A DNA stretch of 56,601 nucleotides from Spirogloea muscicola. Lineage: Eukaryota; Streptophyta; Zygnematophyceae; Spirogloeales; Spirogloeaceae. Location: positions 31,364-87,964 of the forward strand of contig WELB01000059.1 in NCBI GenBank assembly GCA_009602725.1. Direction: 5' to 3'. Numbering within the stretch: position 1 is the first letter of the stretch; each line of letters opens with the position of its first letter. Below the pieces are notes generated by a model. The model did no database searches and was not told where the DNA came from. It saw nothing but the letters and a program-made list of their open reading frames with translations. The translations under genes and the position numbers were made by a program. Shown here in pieces: positions 33,301 through 52,811 of this stretch.

Positions 33301-36300
33301 GGCCAGCAATCCCACAAGTGTTGCAAGGTCAAGCCTAAGCTGTTCCAAACAAATGTTGCTCCATTTAGCTGCAGCGTTGACTCGTATTGACAGATCTAGC
33401 CTCTTCGCATGGGTCGTTGTTTCAATGACATGGCCTGAACATGATTGTGACAAAGATCCTCACAACATCATAGCTACTAAAGCTAACGCTGAGCATGCTT
33501 TTAAGGAGGACATTACCGTGTCAAGAACTCGAAAATTGAGCTTCTTGTCGGGGAAGATGATCTGAGAAGAGCCATTGCCATGCTTCAGGCCCTCCTCGAC
33601 TCATGACTGACTAGACGAGGCAAATCACGAATGGTGATGGAGAGGGAGAAGAGTGCTTGACACAGTCTACTCACATCTGGTATGAACCAGTCGCCTCATA
33701 CAGGAAAATCACAATATGTGCACCTGTTACCAATGGCTTCTTTCTGTTGTTACATGCACTCAACACACCCGCTGGACAATGAGGGGCTTGGTAGCGATTC
33801 AGCATGGGCGAGACCTTCAGGTCCGGGAGCGGAATATCTCGGTACGTATTGAGCTGGAGCAGGCCTTCCTCGCCTTCCACCTCGCTTTTGGTGTACAGCA
33901 ATACAAGTTCCTGGAACGCTGGTTCCTGCAGCAGGGGTTTAGCCACTATCATTGGAAGTTGTTCAATGACACCCAGCAGCCTGCGATGAAGAGGCATAGT
34001 AAATGCCCTGACAAACCCTACCTGTATGCCGTTAAATCGCATCCTACTCACAGCACCCAGCAAGCCAAGCAGCAAGGAGCTGACCAATAGAACCATGGCT
34101 TGCCAGTAGAGGCACTGATGTGTTGCCTTCATGATTTCCGAGAATCCACTATCGATGTATTCTACAAGTGAGGGTAGATGTACTCGGGCCTAAACAGCAC
34201 GAGCGCCATCAATCATCAACCTGGCTGTAGGAAAGAAGTACGAGTGACCCTTACCACAAGCATTGACCGGGAGAAGAAGATGGACACTGAGGAGCGTATG
34301 CGCCACCAAATGCTCTGCCTGTCAAAGCCCTTCAGTACTGGTAACCACAAGTCTCGCATGGAAATGCGTTTCACGTACCTAGGCCTGCTCAAGTTCACCA
34401 CATCCACGACATATGTGACCAGCTGCCCATCTGCCATGTACGCTTCGAGCAGGAGCCTTGCCAATGACAGGTTGTCGGCAAGCAAGACAGGCATGTATGT
34501 GAGAAGCAGCTAACAATGATGTCGTCGCCTTCACTCGATCAGCAGGGCAACTGCATGGGGCAAGACCTGAGGTGAGGAGGGAGGTCCCGTGCAAAATCAG
34601 CTGGAAGCGGAGGTGTGTACGTAGCAACAGCCTCGGAGGGAGGCACAAGACCAGTCCGCTCAAGGAGCCTTCGGATCATGATGCCCCTTGACCCCGCTGA
34701 TGAGAGCACTGCTTCATATCTTGGGACTGCCTTCCTTGCTGCCTCCCATATTGGCAGCTGCTCAGTGCTGGCTGACTTTGAATCTTCGCTGCCTGTTGCT
34801 ATACATCAAGCAAACCATAGCACCATTCTGATGTCAATGCATGTCATAGAAAGACTGAAGCAGCGGATTGCTCGGCAGCAAGTACTCCCCAAGAGGCAGG
34901 CACTCAATATCACGACAGACTACTGCTACATACTACTCGGTCCACGCTGACTTACTGAGACAAATCTCTAAAATACTCACCTCTGTGCAACAAAGGCCAT
35001 CTCTTCTGCACCGCAGATCTATCTGGCGGCGTATGTTCGTCGTCTCCTGGTCTTAGCGGTTCTTGGAGCCAGTTCCTCACGTTGTCAACATATGGCTGCA
35101 CCTCCTTGTTGGATTGAAGCCTTTTCCACCTCTGTTGGAGAAGATGATGTTCAGAAGTCGGCATCAGTACCTCAAGAGGGACCAAACGCTACAAATTGGA
35201 GAGCTCACAAACAGCCCTCAAGCCAGGCAAAGAACCACAAAGAAATCAGACCGTGCTCTAAAGTGTCCTGCTCAGAGTCTTAGAAGCAGACAAACAGCTC
35301 AATGCAGAGTGGGATGCGAAGCCAGAGCAAAAAACTGGACTGCCCAAGCAACATCGAGGATGTCAAGCCAGGGCTGTGTTTGTGCACCTGACTGAGCCAC
35401 TTCAAGGCCTGCAAGACAGGCCCTGTGGCAAGGTTAAGGCCCTTCTGGAGTAATATGGCTTGCAGAAAGTCCACCTTTGCTCCAAAAAGTCGTCCTTCCT
35501 CTCTTTGCGTGGTGTAGCCCCGTCTGCTCAGCAACGGAGTAGCCTTCATGAGAAGAGCACCAACAACTGGAAAATCTTGATACAAAAGTCTAGCGAAGCC
35601 AAGTGAGCAGACAGTCAAGAAATCACTTTCCCAGGGACCATGGACCCCAACATATAGACAAGCAGCAGAGGGCACAGCTCAACAAGTTGTTCTTGTCATC
35701 ATGGCTTGGCACATGGTAGACAACATCGAGTCAGTATTAGCTGTTCTCAGCTCTCGGTGTTGCAAAAAATAGTGACTTCTGTCTAGTAGTCTGGCTGTGC
35801 TGTGCAGTCCACCACTGGGGCGAGGCACACAACTCAGGGACATACAGTCAGGCTGCCAAAGCTGTGCGCTCTTGCAAATCCATCAGACCTGAAGATTATG
35901 GCATTGGAAGATGAAGCCTTGCGCCAGTCAACATCAATGGGCAGGGTAAGGAGGTAGTCTGAGTTAAGAGCTGTAGTAAGCTGGAGGTCGCGCGCCGAGA
36001 GGCCGACAAATTGTGCACTTTTCAACATCCGCATGAAGTTACGCTGGAAGCGCGCTGCCGCTTCAGTCCTGCATGCAGGACAGAAGACTTAAGAGCAGAA
36101 TGACAGAAGGTCCAAGGAACCTCTACACACTAGCACGTACCAGCATGTCAAACTCATAATCGTCAGATTGGCAGCTTACCTTGGGTCAACCTCAACCTCT
36201 TCGTCGTCAGAAGCAGCCTCTTGCGCAGCTCCCACTAGGTCACCAATATCAGATATGATTTGACTGAGCTCGCCAAATATCTGCTGGCTTTCCTCTTCTG

Positions 36301-37618
36301 TCACAATCTCCTTTTTACCGTCTGGTGAGGGTCCCGTGTTGCTTCCATTCATGTCAGGCCCATGGGGTCTGCTTTGCCTGACTCGTTCCTTGGCATTGCT
36401 CCCGTCCTCTCTGCCCAACCCAGTAGCCTGCAGAGGTTCACGCGAGATTGCAGACACCCCTTCTTGTGCCTGTGGTGTTGCATGGTGACTTCCACGCTGA
36501 GATCCGTCTGGAAGCTCACGGGAGCTGCTCTCCTCCATGAGCTGTGGTCTGACGGCACCTTCTACATCCGAAGACACTACTGGTTGCCCAGTTTTGCCCT
36601 GAATTGGCTGCCCATTTGCCTTGAGCACAGACAATTCACCGAGCCTATCAATTTGAGCCTGCAATTGGACCCTCAAATTCTCCTCCTGCTCAGCAATGCT
36701 GGCATTATTGCTTGAGCTTGACAAACTCCTGGTCACCTGTCTGGCATCCGAGTCCAAGTCCTCAGGGAGGTCCACCTCGTCAGGGCCACTGTCGTCCTCT
36801 GGTCTTCCCAAGCCGTTCAAACGCCCGACAATCACTCGCAAGCTCAGACCCTTCCTGGCAAGCTTTGCTGCCTCCCTTATCCTGCCTCTCAGAGTGCTGG
36901 GACCAGTGGTTAACGAATTCGCAACCCCCGTATTTGCACCTTCCTTATCGTCGCTGTCCGCTCCAGCCACCTCAGTGCTGCTACCAGCTCTAGGCACTCC
37001 AGGAAGGATGCTAGCTGCAGCCGTCAGATTGTCTATGGAGCTTGCCATGCTCTTTGAAGTCTCTGTGTCAACCTCGTCACCAAAGATGGCATCCTTGAAG
37101 TACACCAGAAGGTCCCGAAGGACTGATGAGGAGTGCCTTGACGGAAGAGAGTGAAGAGGCTTGTGTGTAATCTCATAGTCAATCCGCAACTCCTCCATGG
37201 TAGTCAGGTGCTGCCCATGTATGATGGACTCCATCCACCTGTGACATTGGGCATCCCCAGTGTAGAGATCAGCAACACTGTGAAGTGCCCACTGAAGCTG
37301 ATATTCTGCTCACTAGACCTGCAGCACGGTCAGCTCTCGCTCCGCTTCATCACATTGATCAGGGCTGAGGATGCGACTGCAAGCTTGCACATGGAGAAGC
37401 AAGTGCTGTGCCTGCTTCTGGAGAAGCGAATGCCTTGCATAAGGCACGTACATGCACACTGCAACAAACTCCTCCGCCTCCGCTGGAGTCGCAAAGGAAG
37501 CCTTCAACTCTTTCACAAGTTCTGCTTTGCTGATTGGAATAGCATACTCCCGAGCAACCTGTTGCACGGAAGTACACTCAAGCTTCCGTAGTATGTCATA
37601 GCACAGCTTGCGGGGTCG
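30370..37618 (-). CDS. DUF3754/TMEM143-like protein, multi-exon, N-terminus unresolved
   Basis: Segments in minus-strand order. YAIPISKAELVKELKASF (about 37,618-37,319). A 1-kb acidic Ser/Gly-rich exon (about 37,238-36,178, end VEVDPR). FMRMLKSAQFVGLS..DYLLTLPIDVDW (36,068-35,889). RRGYTTQREEGRLFGAKVDF (35,523-35,388). WKRLQSNKEVQPYVDN (about 35,120). LLERTGLVPPSEAV (about 34,670). EPAFQELVLLYTK..YRDIPLPDLK (about 33,970-33,800). LRLDLATLVGLLAFIINYRF (about 33,330). KEAVLCYAFLL (about 32,500). LDETAERFLFDKYQVQ (about 32,250). DVPVDDAVRTLLQLGVIT, opening a last exon of about 560 codons (32,060-30,370, TAA). The blocks and their order match DUF3754 proteins, which in plants are predicted organelle membrane proteins of unknown activity. 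Junctions 36,068/35,889/35,523/35,388 have consistent phases; others are approximate. The join between the first two exons leaves a phase mismatch (near 37,239-37,319), so an exon or base is missing from my model. The frame at 37,969-37,658 may be the first exon. Confidence 0.65.
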
Positions 37619-37657
37619 CTAACAGTCGGAAACAGGGTAACCTCCCTGCCAATGCTG

Positions 37658-37969
37658 CTAGCGACGCCCCTCGTAACAGCACATCAACGGTCCACATAGG
37701 TGGGCATGGCACGGCACCGATGCACCTCCAATAGAGACCAGAGAGGTGCACATGCCCCGTCTGCTCTGAGCAAGGGGCGTGGGCTTCTGGCTCTCAGCTG
37801 CGACCTGAATTTCAGACATGTGCTGCTGCTGTCCACCTTCTGCTAGCTTCGGCCTCTGCTCCAGCACTTGTGCTCCGGGCCGAGAGTCATGAGCTGACGC
37901 CCTCGCTCCCTGCTCTGCGGCCACAGCGGGGACCGCATTGCCTGCAAGCACCGTGCAACTTGTCACCAA
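37658..37969 (-). CDS. Possible first exon of the DUF3754 gene, or unrelated frame
   Basis: A 103-codon minus-strand frame just upstream of the DUF3754 exons. It starts MVTSCTVLAGNAVPAVAAE and is rich in Ala, Ser, Gln and Arg, which would suit an organelle-targeting leader. I could not find a phase-consistent splice to the next exon, so this is a guess from position and composition. Confidence 0.25.
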   Translation of the reverse strand: MVTSCTVLAGNAVPAVAAEQGARASAHDSRPGAQVLEQRPKLAEGGQQQHMSEIQVAAESQKPTPLAQSRRGMCTSLVSIGGASVPCHAHLCGPLMCCYEGRR

Positions 37970-38279
37970 CTGTGACCTTGGAGGTCACCTGTTGGAGCGA
38001 GCTGGCCCCATCCGCCTGAGGTGCAAGACAGCCCGAGCTCGTGGAGCAATCTTCGCACCCCCCCCGGGCCGCGGCAGCTCCGAGAGGCTGCAGCAAGAGG
38101 CTGCTGCCTGCTGCTGGCGTGCAGAGGCCATTCGCGAGAGCAGAGGTGCTGCCAAGAGAGGCCCCGCGGAATGCAGACCTGCGCCCCGCCGGTCGTCGCT
38201 CGCGGTCGCGCTCCAGGGTGGCGGCAGCGGCCCAGGGGCCGGCCGGGGCTGGAGCCGGCGGCGCAGCGGCAGTCGGCGC

Positions 38280-38318
38280 NNNNNNNNNNNNNNNNNNNNN
38301 NNNNNNNNNNNNNNNNNN
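38280..38318. other. Assembly gap, 39 N
   Basis: N run inside a very GC-rich stretch (38,030-38,420), probably an unsequenced GC block rather than a scaffold join. Frames reported through it are not real. Confidence 0.95.
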
Positions 38319-38454
38319 GGCCGGGGCGGCGCGGCGCGGCGGGGCCGGGCCCTCCCTGCCACGCGCCGCGCGCTCCCACGTTGCGGGCCTGGCGCGGGGG
38401 GGCCACCAGCGCCACCGCTCACCCTCCTCTTTCGCCCTGGCTTTCCACGGCCCT

Positions 38455-38880
38455 CTCTATTTGGCTTCCTCTGGCCCCCTTCTCGTACTCTGTTCATTCT
38501 TTTTCGGGCTGGTTGTTCCAGCCCCTATTCTCAATGGGCGAGCACTTTCTTCTCTATGGGCGAAGCACTTTCTTCACCCCCCGCGGAAACGCTTTGACAA
38601 AGAAGAAAAGAGGGCTCGCCCATTGAGGAGCACATTGAAAGAAGAAAGTGCTCGCCCATTGAGAATAGGGGCTGGAACAACCAGCCCCAAAAAGAATGAA
38701 CAGAGTACGAGAAGGGGGCCAGGGGAAGCGCTAAGTAGAAGAAAGTGCTCAGTAACAGTCTTTGGCCCCTTCGGACTTGGCTGGTGGCACAAGAGCTGGT
38801 CGACCGCCGTCCGGTATTCGGGCATCATCTATGTGCTGACTCGTGGTTACTGAGCCTAGCCGCAGGTGATATACATGTCA
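38455..38880. mobile_element. Tail-to-tail pair of retroelement 3' ends plus C-terminal tail
   Basis: A plus-strand tail (38,470-38,552, hairpin GGGCTGG TTGTT CCAGCCC) is followed by its near-perfect reverse complement at about 38,640-38,735. The two hairpins face each other around a short spacer with partial tails. At 38,815-38,850 a plus-strand protein end IIYVLTRGY-stop is present. Confidence 0.7.
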
Positions 38881-39096
38881 ATGTGCTGTCGTGCCATAGT
38901 GCCATTTGCTAGGGAATGTCGATAGGGCAGATTTGTGTAAAGAATTCAGGCGACACGTCAGAGTCCACGTGGTTGGCAATGTCCGCACTATGAAGAAAAC
39001 GAATAAACGAGAGATGAAGGGACATGGTCAAATAGATATCAGCACGATAGAATCACCTGAACAATTGGAGCTTGTGATGGATGGGCTGCTGATCAA

Positions 39097-39627
39097 CAGT
39101 AATACATGAATCAGAATCGAAATCAATTGGAGACCACAGAGGGTCTTGTGCACTGTAACCAAAAGTAACAGTCCCCGCTAACTTGGTTCGCCCTATTCGG
39201 GACTTACTGCCCAGCACCAATGGTTCGCCCTAGTCGGGACTTACATCACAGTAAGTCTACACGCCCTATTCGGGACTTTGCTTAGTACTTGCAAAGATGC
39301 ACACCATGCAACTTCTGCAGATGAAAGAGTTAGACAATGCGGATTGAAAAGTTCTGAGACAATGTTCAGAGCGTCAGGTCGAGCATAACAAGCATGCCTT
39401 GCCAATGCACCGGTTCACGCACCGATTGACGGAGTTCTCCGGGAGAAGGCTCCTCAAGCAGCAGATCCAGACCTTCACGCCTACCCGTGCCTTCTTGGCA
39501 CGGCCAACGCGCGCTCAATGCCCGCTGATCTTTCAGCGGTGGCGGCGGCGGCAGCAGCAGCGGTGACAACATGAGCGACGACGACAGCGGCGGCGGCGGC
39601 GGAGGAGAATCGGCTCAGGGAAGGAGA
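39097..39627. repeat. Direct repeat, left copy
   Basis: About 530 bp, matching 40,735-41,267 at roughly 90% by eye. Contains three GCCCTA.TCGGGACTT phrases at about 39,190-39,280, then GCATGCCTTGCCAATGCACC, and a GCTGATCTTTCAGCGG hairpin with a GGC run at the right end. No coding content is recognised. Confidence 0.75.
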
Positions 39628-40226
39628 TTTTGGCCGGACGTGGAAAATATGTAGTTGAGAACGGCCTTGGTGGCGGTGGCGGTGGGGGTAGTGCCGGTGG
39701 GGTAGCTTTTGCGAGCCCAAATGTAGACGTAGGACACCATGGGGCAGACCCTATGTCCAAACTGGAAGATGGTGTCAATGCCAGACCAAGTCGCCGAGGC
39801 GGAGGGCAGGGACACGGGAATTGCGCCGGTTACGGAGCAGGACTCTGACCCTCCTCGTTTTGGGTGGCAGCAATGCGCAGATTTCCGGTATAAAGGTCAC
39901 GGCAACTGGAATGCCGAGGTACGCAATATAGCCCGGGTAAGTAGACTTGCAAAGCGGCGTCAATTGAGCTGCTGACCAGACGGGCGAGCCCCATGATACG
40001 GTCTCACCAACCTTGCTCAAAGGCCACGGGCGAGGACCGCCAGCGGTGTACACATACAGGTAGGAAGAGAAGACGAAGGAGCTACCAGACGAGTCCACGC
40101 GAGCAACAGGGACCGTGATAGCACCGCCACCAATGCAACCGGAGAAGCCAGAATAAATGTCGGCCAAGGCCTGGCAGGACAGAGTAAGTTGAGTGGCGCC
40201 ATAGTAGAGCAAGGAGTAGGACAGGC
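39612..40226 (-). pseudogene. Decayed PstS/DING-like fragment
   Basis: Minus-strand reading gives SYSLLYYGATQLTLSCQALA, GGAITVPVARVDSSGSSFVF, PWPLSKVGETVSWG, then after frame changes ATWSGIDTIFQFGH, VSYVYIWARKSYPTG and KAVLNYIFSTSGQNLLP with a stop. This corresponds to exon 2 of the gene at 19-20 kb. The binding-loop arginine is Val and the SGTT core is SGSS, so it would not bind phosphate in the usual way. It lacks exon 1 and the first part of exon 2 and has several frameshifts. Confidence 0.75.
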
Positions 40227-40625
40227 CGCCCTCGGCTTCGAAAAGCTTACCCTTCCCCAGGGCGTCCAGTCCTACTCCTTGCTCTACTATGGCGCCAATC
40301 AACTTACTCTGTCTTGCCAGGCCTTGGCCGACATGTATTCTGGCTTCTCCGGCTGCATTGGTGGCGGTGCTATCACGGTCCCTGTTGCTCGCGTGGTAGC
40401 TCCTTCGTCTTTTTCCTACCTGTACGTGTGCACCGCTGGCGGTCCTCGCCCGTGGCCTTTGAGCAAGGTTGGTGAGACCGTATCATGGGGCCCGCCCCGT
40501 CTGGTCACTGCCGGCAGCTCGATTGACGCTGCTTTGCAAGTGTACTCCCACCCGGGCTATATCGCATACCTCGGCACTCCAGTTGCCGTGACCTTTATGA
40601 CTGAAAATCTGCGCGCGGCGGGGGG
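40227..40625 (+). pseudogene. Decayed PstS/DING-like fragment, inverted partner
   Basis: Reads LGFEKLTLPQGVQSYSLLYY, LTLSCQALADMYSGFSGCIG, GGAITVPVARVV, PWPLSKVGETVSWG and HPGYIAYLGTPVAVTF. It is almost the reverse complement of 39,850-40,220, with the two copies meeting around 40,222-40,228. The phosphate loop is deleted (VARVVAPSSF replaces the RSDSSGTTF region). It ends near 40,620, before the C-terminal part. Confidence 0.75.
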
Positions 40626-40734
40626 TCTGCAAGAGATAACTGCTGAGTCTCCTGCAAGCGAATCCACCACAACGGCAACACTGAGACGATTGGTTCAGTA
40701 AACGAGGAGGTGGAAGACAGCAAGCAAGCAATCA

Positions 40735-41267
40735 ACAGTAATACATGAACCAGCATCGAAATCATTCAGAGACCACAGAGGGTCTTGTGCACTGTAACCA
40801 AAAGTAACAGTCCTCGGTAACTTGGTTCGCCCTATTCTGGACTTAGTGCCCAGTACCAATGGTTCGCCCTATCCGGGACTTACGTCACAGTAACTCTACA
40901 CGCCCTTTCCGGACTTCGCTTAGTACTTGACAAAGATGCACACAATGCAACTTCTGTAGCTGAAACAGTTAAAAAATGCGGACTGAGCGAGTCCTGAGAC
41001 AATGTCCTAAGCGTCAAGTCGAGCATAACAAGCGTGCCTTGCCAATGCACCGGTTCACGTACCGATTGACGGAGCTCTCCGGTAGAAGGCACCTCAAGCA
41101 GCAGATCCAGACCTTCACGCCTACCCGTGCCTTCCTGGCACGGCCAACGCGCGCTCAATGCCCGCTGATCTTTCAGCGGTGGCGGCGGCGGCAGCAGCAG
41201 CGGCGACGACAGGAGCGACGACGACAGCGGCGGCGGCGGAGGAGGAGAATCGGCTCAGGGAAGGAGA
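40735..41267. repeat. Direct repeat, right copy
   Basis: Partner of 39,097-39,627. Order of landmarks is the same: AACAGTAATACATGAA, GAGACCACAGAGGGTCTTG, GCCCTATTC.GGACTTA phrases, GCGTGCCTTGCCAATGCACC, GCTGATCTTTCAGCGG and a GGC/CAG run. The PstS-like inverted pair lies exactly between the copies. Confidence 0.75.
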
Positions 41268-41339
41268 CTGGACCGAGTACAACTGCGCGGTCCCAGCCCT
41301 CCGCTCGCTTATGTCGGTCAGAAAGAAGGGCATTGTTTT

Positions 41340-42120
41340 CGGAGCAGCCGCCTTGGCCTGTTAGAAAGAAGAAGGGCTCGCCCATTGAGAATATGGGCTG
41401 GAACAGCCAGACCAAAAAAGAATGAACAGAGTACAAGAAGAGGGGGGGGGGCCTGTTTGGCTTCCACCCTCCACCCTCAATCCCTAGGCCACTGTAGCCC
41501 TGAGACGCTAATTTCTTTTTCCCCCTATTGCTGCTTCTGCCCCTCCAACCCTTAATCCCCAAGGCCAGTGTAGCCTGGGATTGCCATTCCCTCACGCTTT
41601 CACCTTCACCCGCCGCTAGCCTGGCCGGTACCCGCCTTCGCCCGCCAGGGTGGGTCATCTCCATCGGAGCGGGCCTTTGGGCTTTTAGCAACTGCTTAGC
41701 AGGGGTTACTGAGTGATAAAAAGAAAGAAGGCTCGCCCATAGAGAAAGAGGGGCTGGCAAAGCCAGCCCAAAAAGAATGGACAGTGTTAGTAGCTGCTTT
41801 GTTTCTTCTTGTGTGCTTGTCTTTCTTAGTGCTTCACCTAAGTGCTTCGCTTAGCCCCCTTCTTGGACAGTGTTCATTCTTTTTCTTGGGCTGGCTGTTC
41901 CAGCCCATATCCTCAATGGGCGAGCCCTTTCTTTTGGGCTTTTTCGGCTTCGCTTCGAGGCTTTCTCTTTTTGAGCGGTTCGAGCGGCAGGATAGGGACT
42001 AGCTCGCTGATGCCATATCGACGACTCAGCGGCAGGTCCGCGCTGTTGTTGAGCGGTTGGGATGGTAGATGGGGTTGGCTCGCTTTTCCAGCCCCTATCC
42101 TCGAGCACTTCTTCTCTATG
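41340..42120. mobile_element. Mixed-orientation retroelement tails
   Basis: Minus-strand tails lie at about 41,360-41,430 and 41,725-41,785, with plus-strand tails at about 41,860-41,935 and 42,070-42,110. Hairpins include GGGCTGGC TGTT CCAGCCC and GGGCTGGC AAA GCCAGCCC. A remnant LLSRGY-like end is near 41,690-41,712, out of frame. Confidence 0.6.
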
Positions 42121-42138
42121 CCATATCGACGGCATTTA

Positions 42139-42257
42139 CACTAGACCGGTCGGTCACTTATTGGCCTCGCCTTGGCCTCGATTTGGCAAAGTCTTGAATG
42201 CGAGCGTCCATACAACGCGCGAAACGTAACCTACAGCCGTGACCGACCGGTCGAGTG
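42139..42257. mobile_element. Small inverted-terminal-repeat element (MITE-like), 119 bp
   Basis: The left end CACTAGACCGGTCGGTCAC (42,139-42,157) and right end GTGACCGACCGGTCGAGTG (42,239-42,257) are inverted repeats with one mismatch in 19. TA flanks both sides. Similarity continues weakly outward (GGCATTTA / TACATTGGCC), so true ends may be at about 42,131 and 42,266. A nearby paralogous sequence without the insert (42,009-42,055: GCCATATCGACG then CTCAGCGGCAGG) matches the flanks. It has no coding capacity. Confidence 0.65.
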
Positions 42258-42539
42258 TACATTGGCCCTCAGCGGCAGGTCCGCGCTGTTGTTGAGCGGT
42301 TAGTGTGGAGGATGAAGACCGTTTGCCGATGTCGATCGACGACGTGGCGGCATCTGCGCACTTACCTGACCGGGGCTGAGCTGGAGGTGCCGTGGTTGCG
42401 AATCCTGGTTCACATTAATCTGACAGATGACGTGCCTCAAATGTCCACGTGTGCAGCCACCTCACATGCCTTGTCAGATCGACAGTAATAAGCCACCGAC
42501 GGGATATCTCGTGGCAGTGCTTGCTTTTGTGTTTGGCCC

Positions 42540-43330
42540 CTTCATCACTCATCACACACTCCACCTTTGGACCTTGTCAATCTTTTCGGGCTGATTACAG
42601 CCCTTTGCGAGAGCCACTTTCTTAGCAGCGATTTTCCTTTGTACTTGGGCAAGGGCTGGCTTATCACAGCCCTTGCCCCCATTAGGAGAGCCAAGTATGG
42701 AATCCATCAGCCTTCTGCAGGATAGGCATGATGGACGTCTTCTCCAGTGCCACAGTGGACCCAGCCTGCAGGTAAATGCCGATGATGGCATCCCTGAGGC
42801 GGTCATGGGCAGCAGTTTGCTCGCCTCAGAGGACGTGCGCCGCCAGCTCCGCCAGTCCGTCCCACTGGCCGTCGATGTGCACGAGCTTTCCGATCTCAGT
42901 GGCTAGACCTGTTGGCCCGGCTTGCATGACGCGCTGTGTCCCGCAGGCGAGGTGAGCAGACCGACTTCAACGCCGCTGGCTCACTCAGGTCTTTCGCATG
43001 CGCCAAGGCATTCACTCCAGCGGTCCATGGCCTGGCCCACGCCTTGCATCTGCGTGCTGGCCGTGCTATAGCTGCAGCCTCTGCCTTTCGCATTGTCTGT
43101 GCCCGATTCCCTGTACGCTGTTTGTTTCTACAAATACCCTTCAAATCACACCTTCCCCCCGCAGGGTTTCCAGGCTTTCCGGCCTCTTCAGACGTTGTTT
43201 TCTTTGGGTTGGCCCTCTCACAGGCATTGCCGTAAATTGGATGAGCAGTTCTCCTTCGCTCATTCTTTTTTGGGCTGGCCTTTCACAGCCACTGCCATAA
43301 ATCAGAAGAGCTCACTTATTTCGGAAGACC
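42540..43330. mobile_element. Retroelement fragments: endonuclease-domain piece (minus) and 3' tails (plus)
   Basis: Minus-strand 42,860-42,690 reads ELAAHVL-stop, then EQTAAHDRLRDAIIGIYLQAG and TSIMPILQKADG, homologous to the 25-kb copy. Plus-strand tails lie at about 42,585-42,620 (GGGCTGATTACAGCCC), 42,650-42,695, 43,200-43,245 and 43,270-43,315. A C-terminal-like stretch (LRSFACAKAFTPAVHGLAHA, HLRAGRAIAAASA) is at about 42,980-43,085. Confidence 0.55.
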
Positions 43331-43354
43331 TGCCTGTGTCTGGCGGCCGCCGCC

Positions 43355-52811
<9,457 letters not shown>

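Noticed and set aside
39185-39285. CRISPR-like spaced repeats (GCCCTATTCGGGACTT)
   Set aside because: Only three imperfect units with unequal spacing, in a eukaryotic genome with no cas genes.
40976-41425. 149-codon plus-strand frame rich in Arg and Gln
   Set aside because: It spans the direct repeat, a GGC/CAG run and a retroelement tail; no gene crosses all three.
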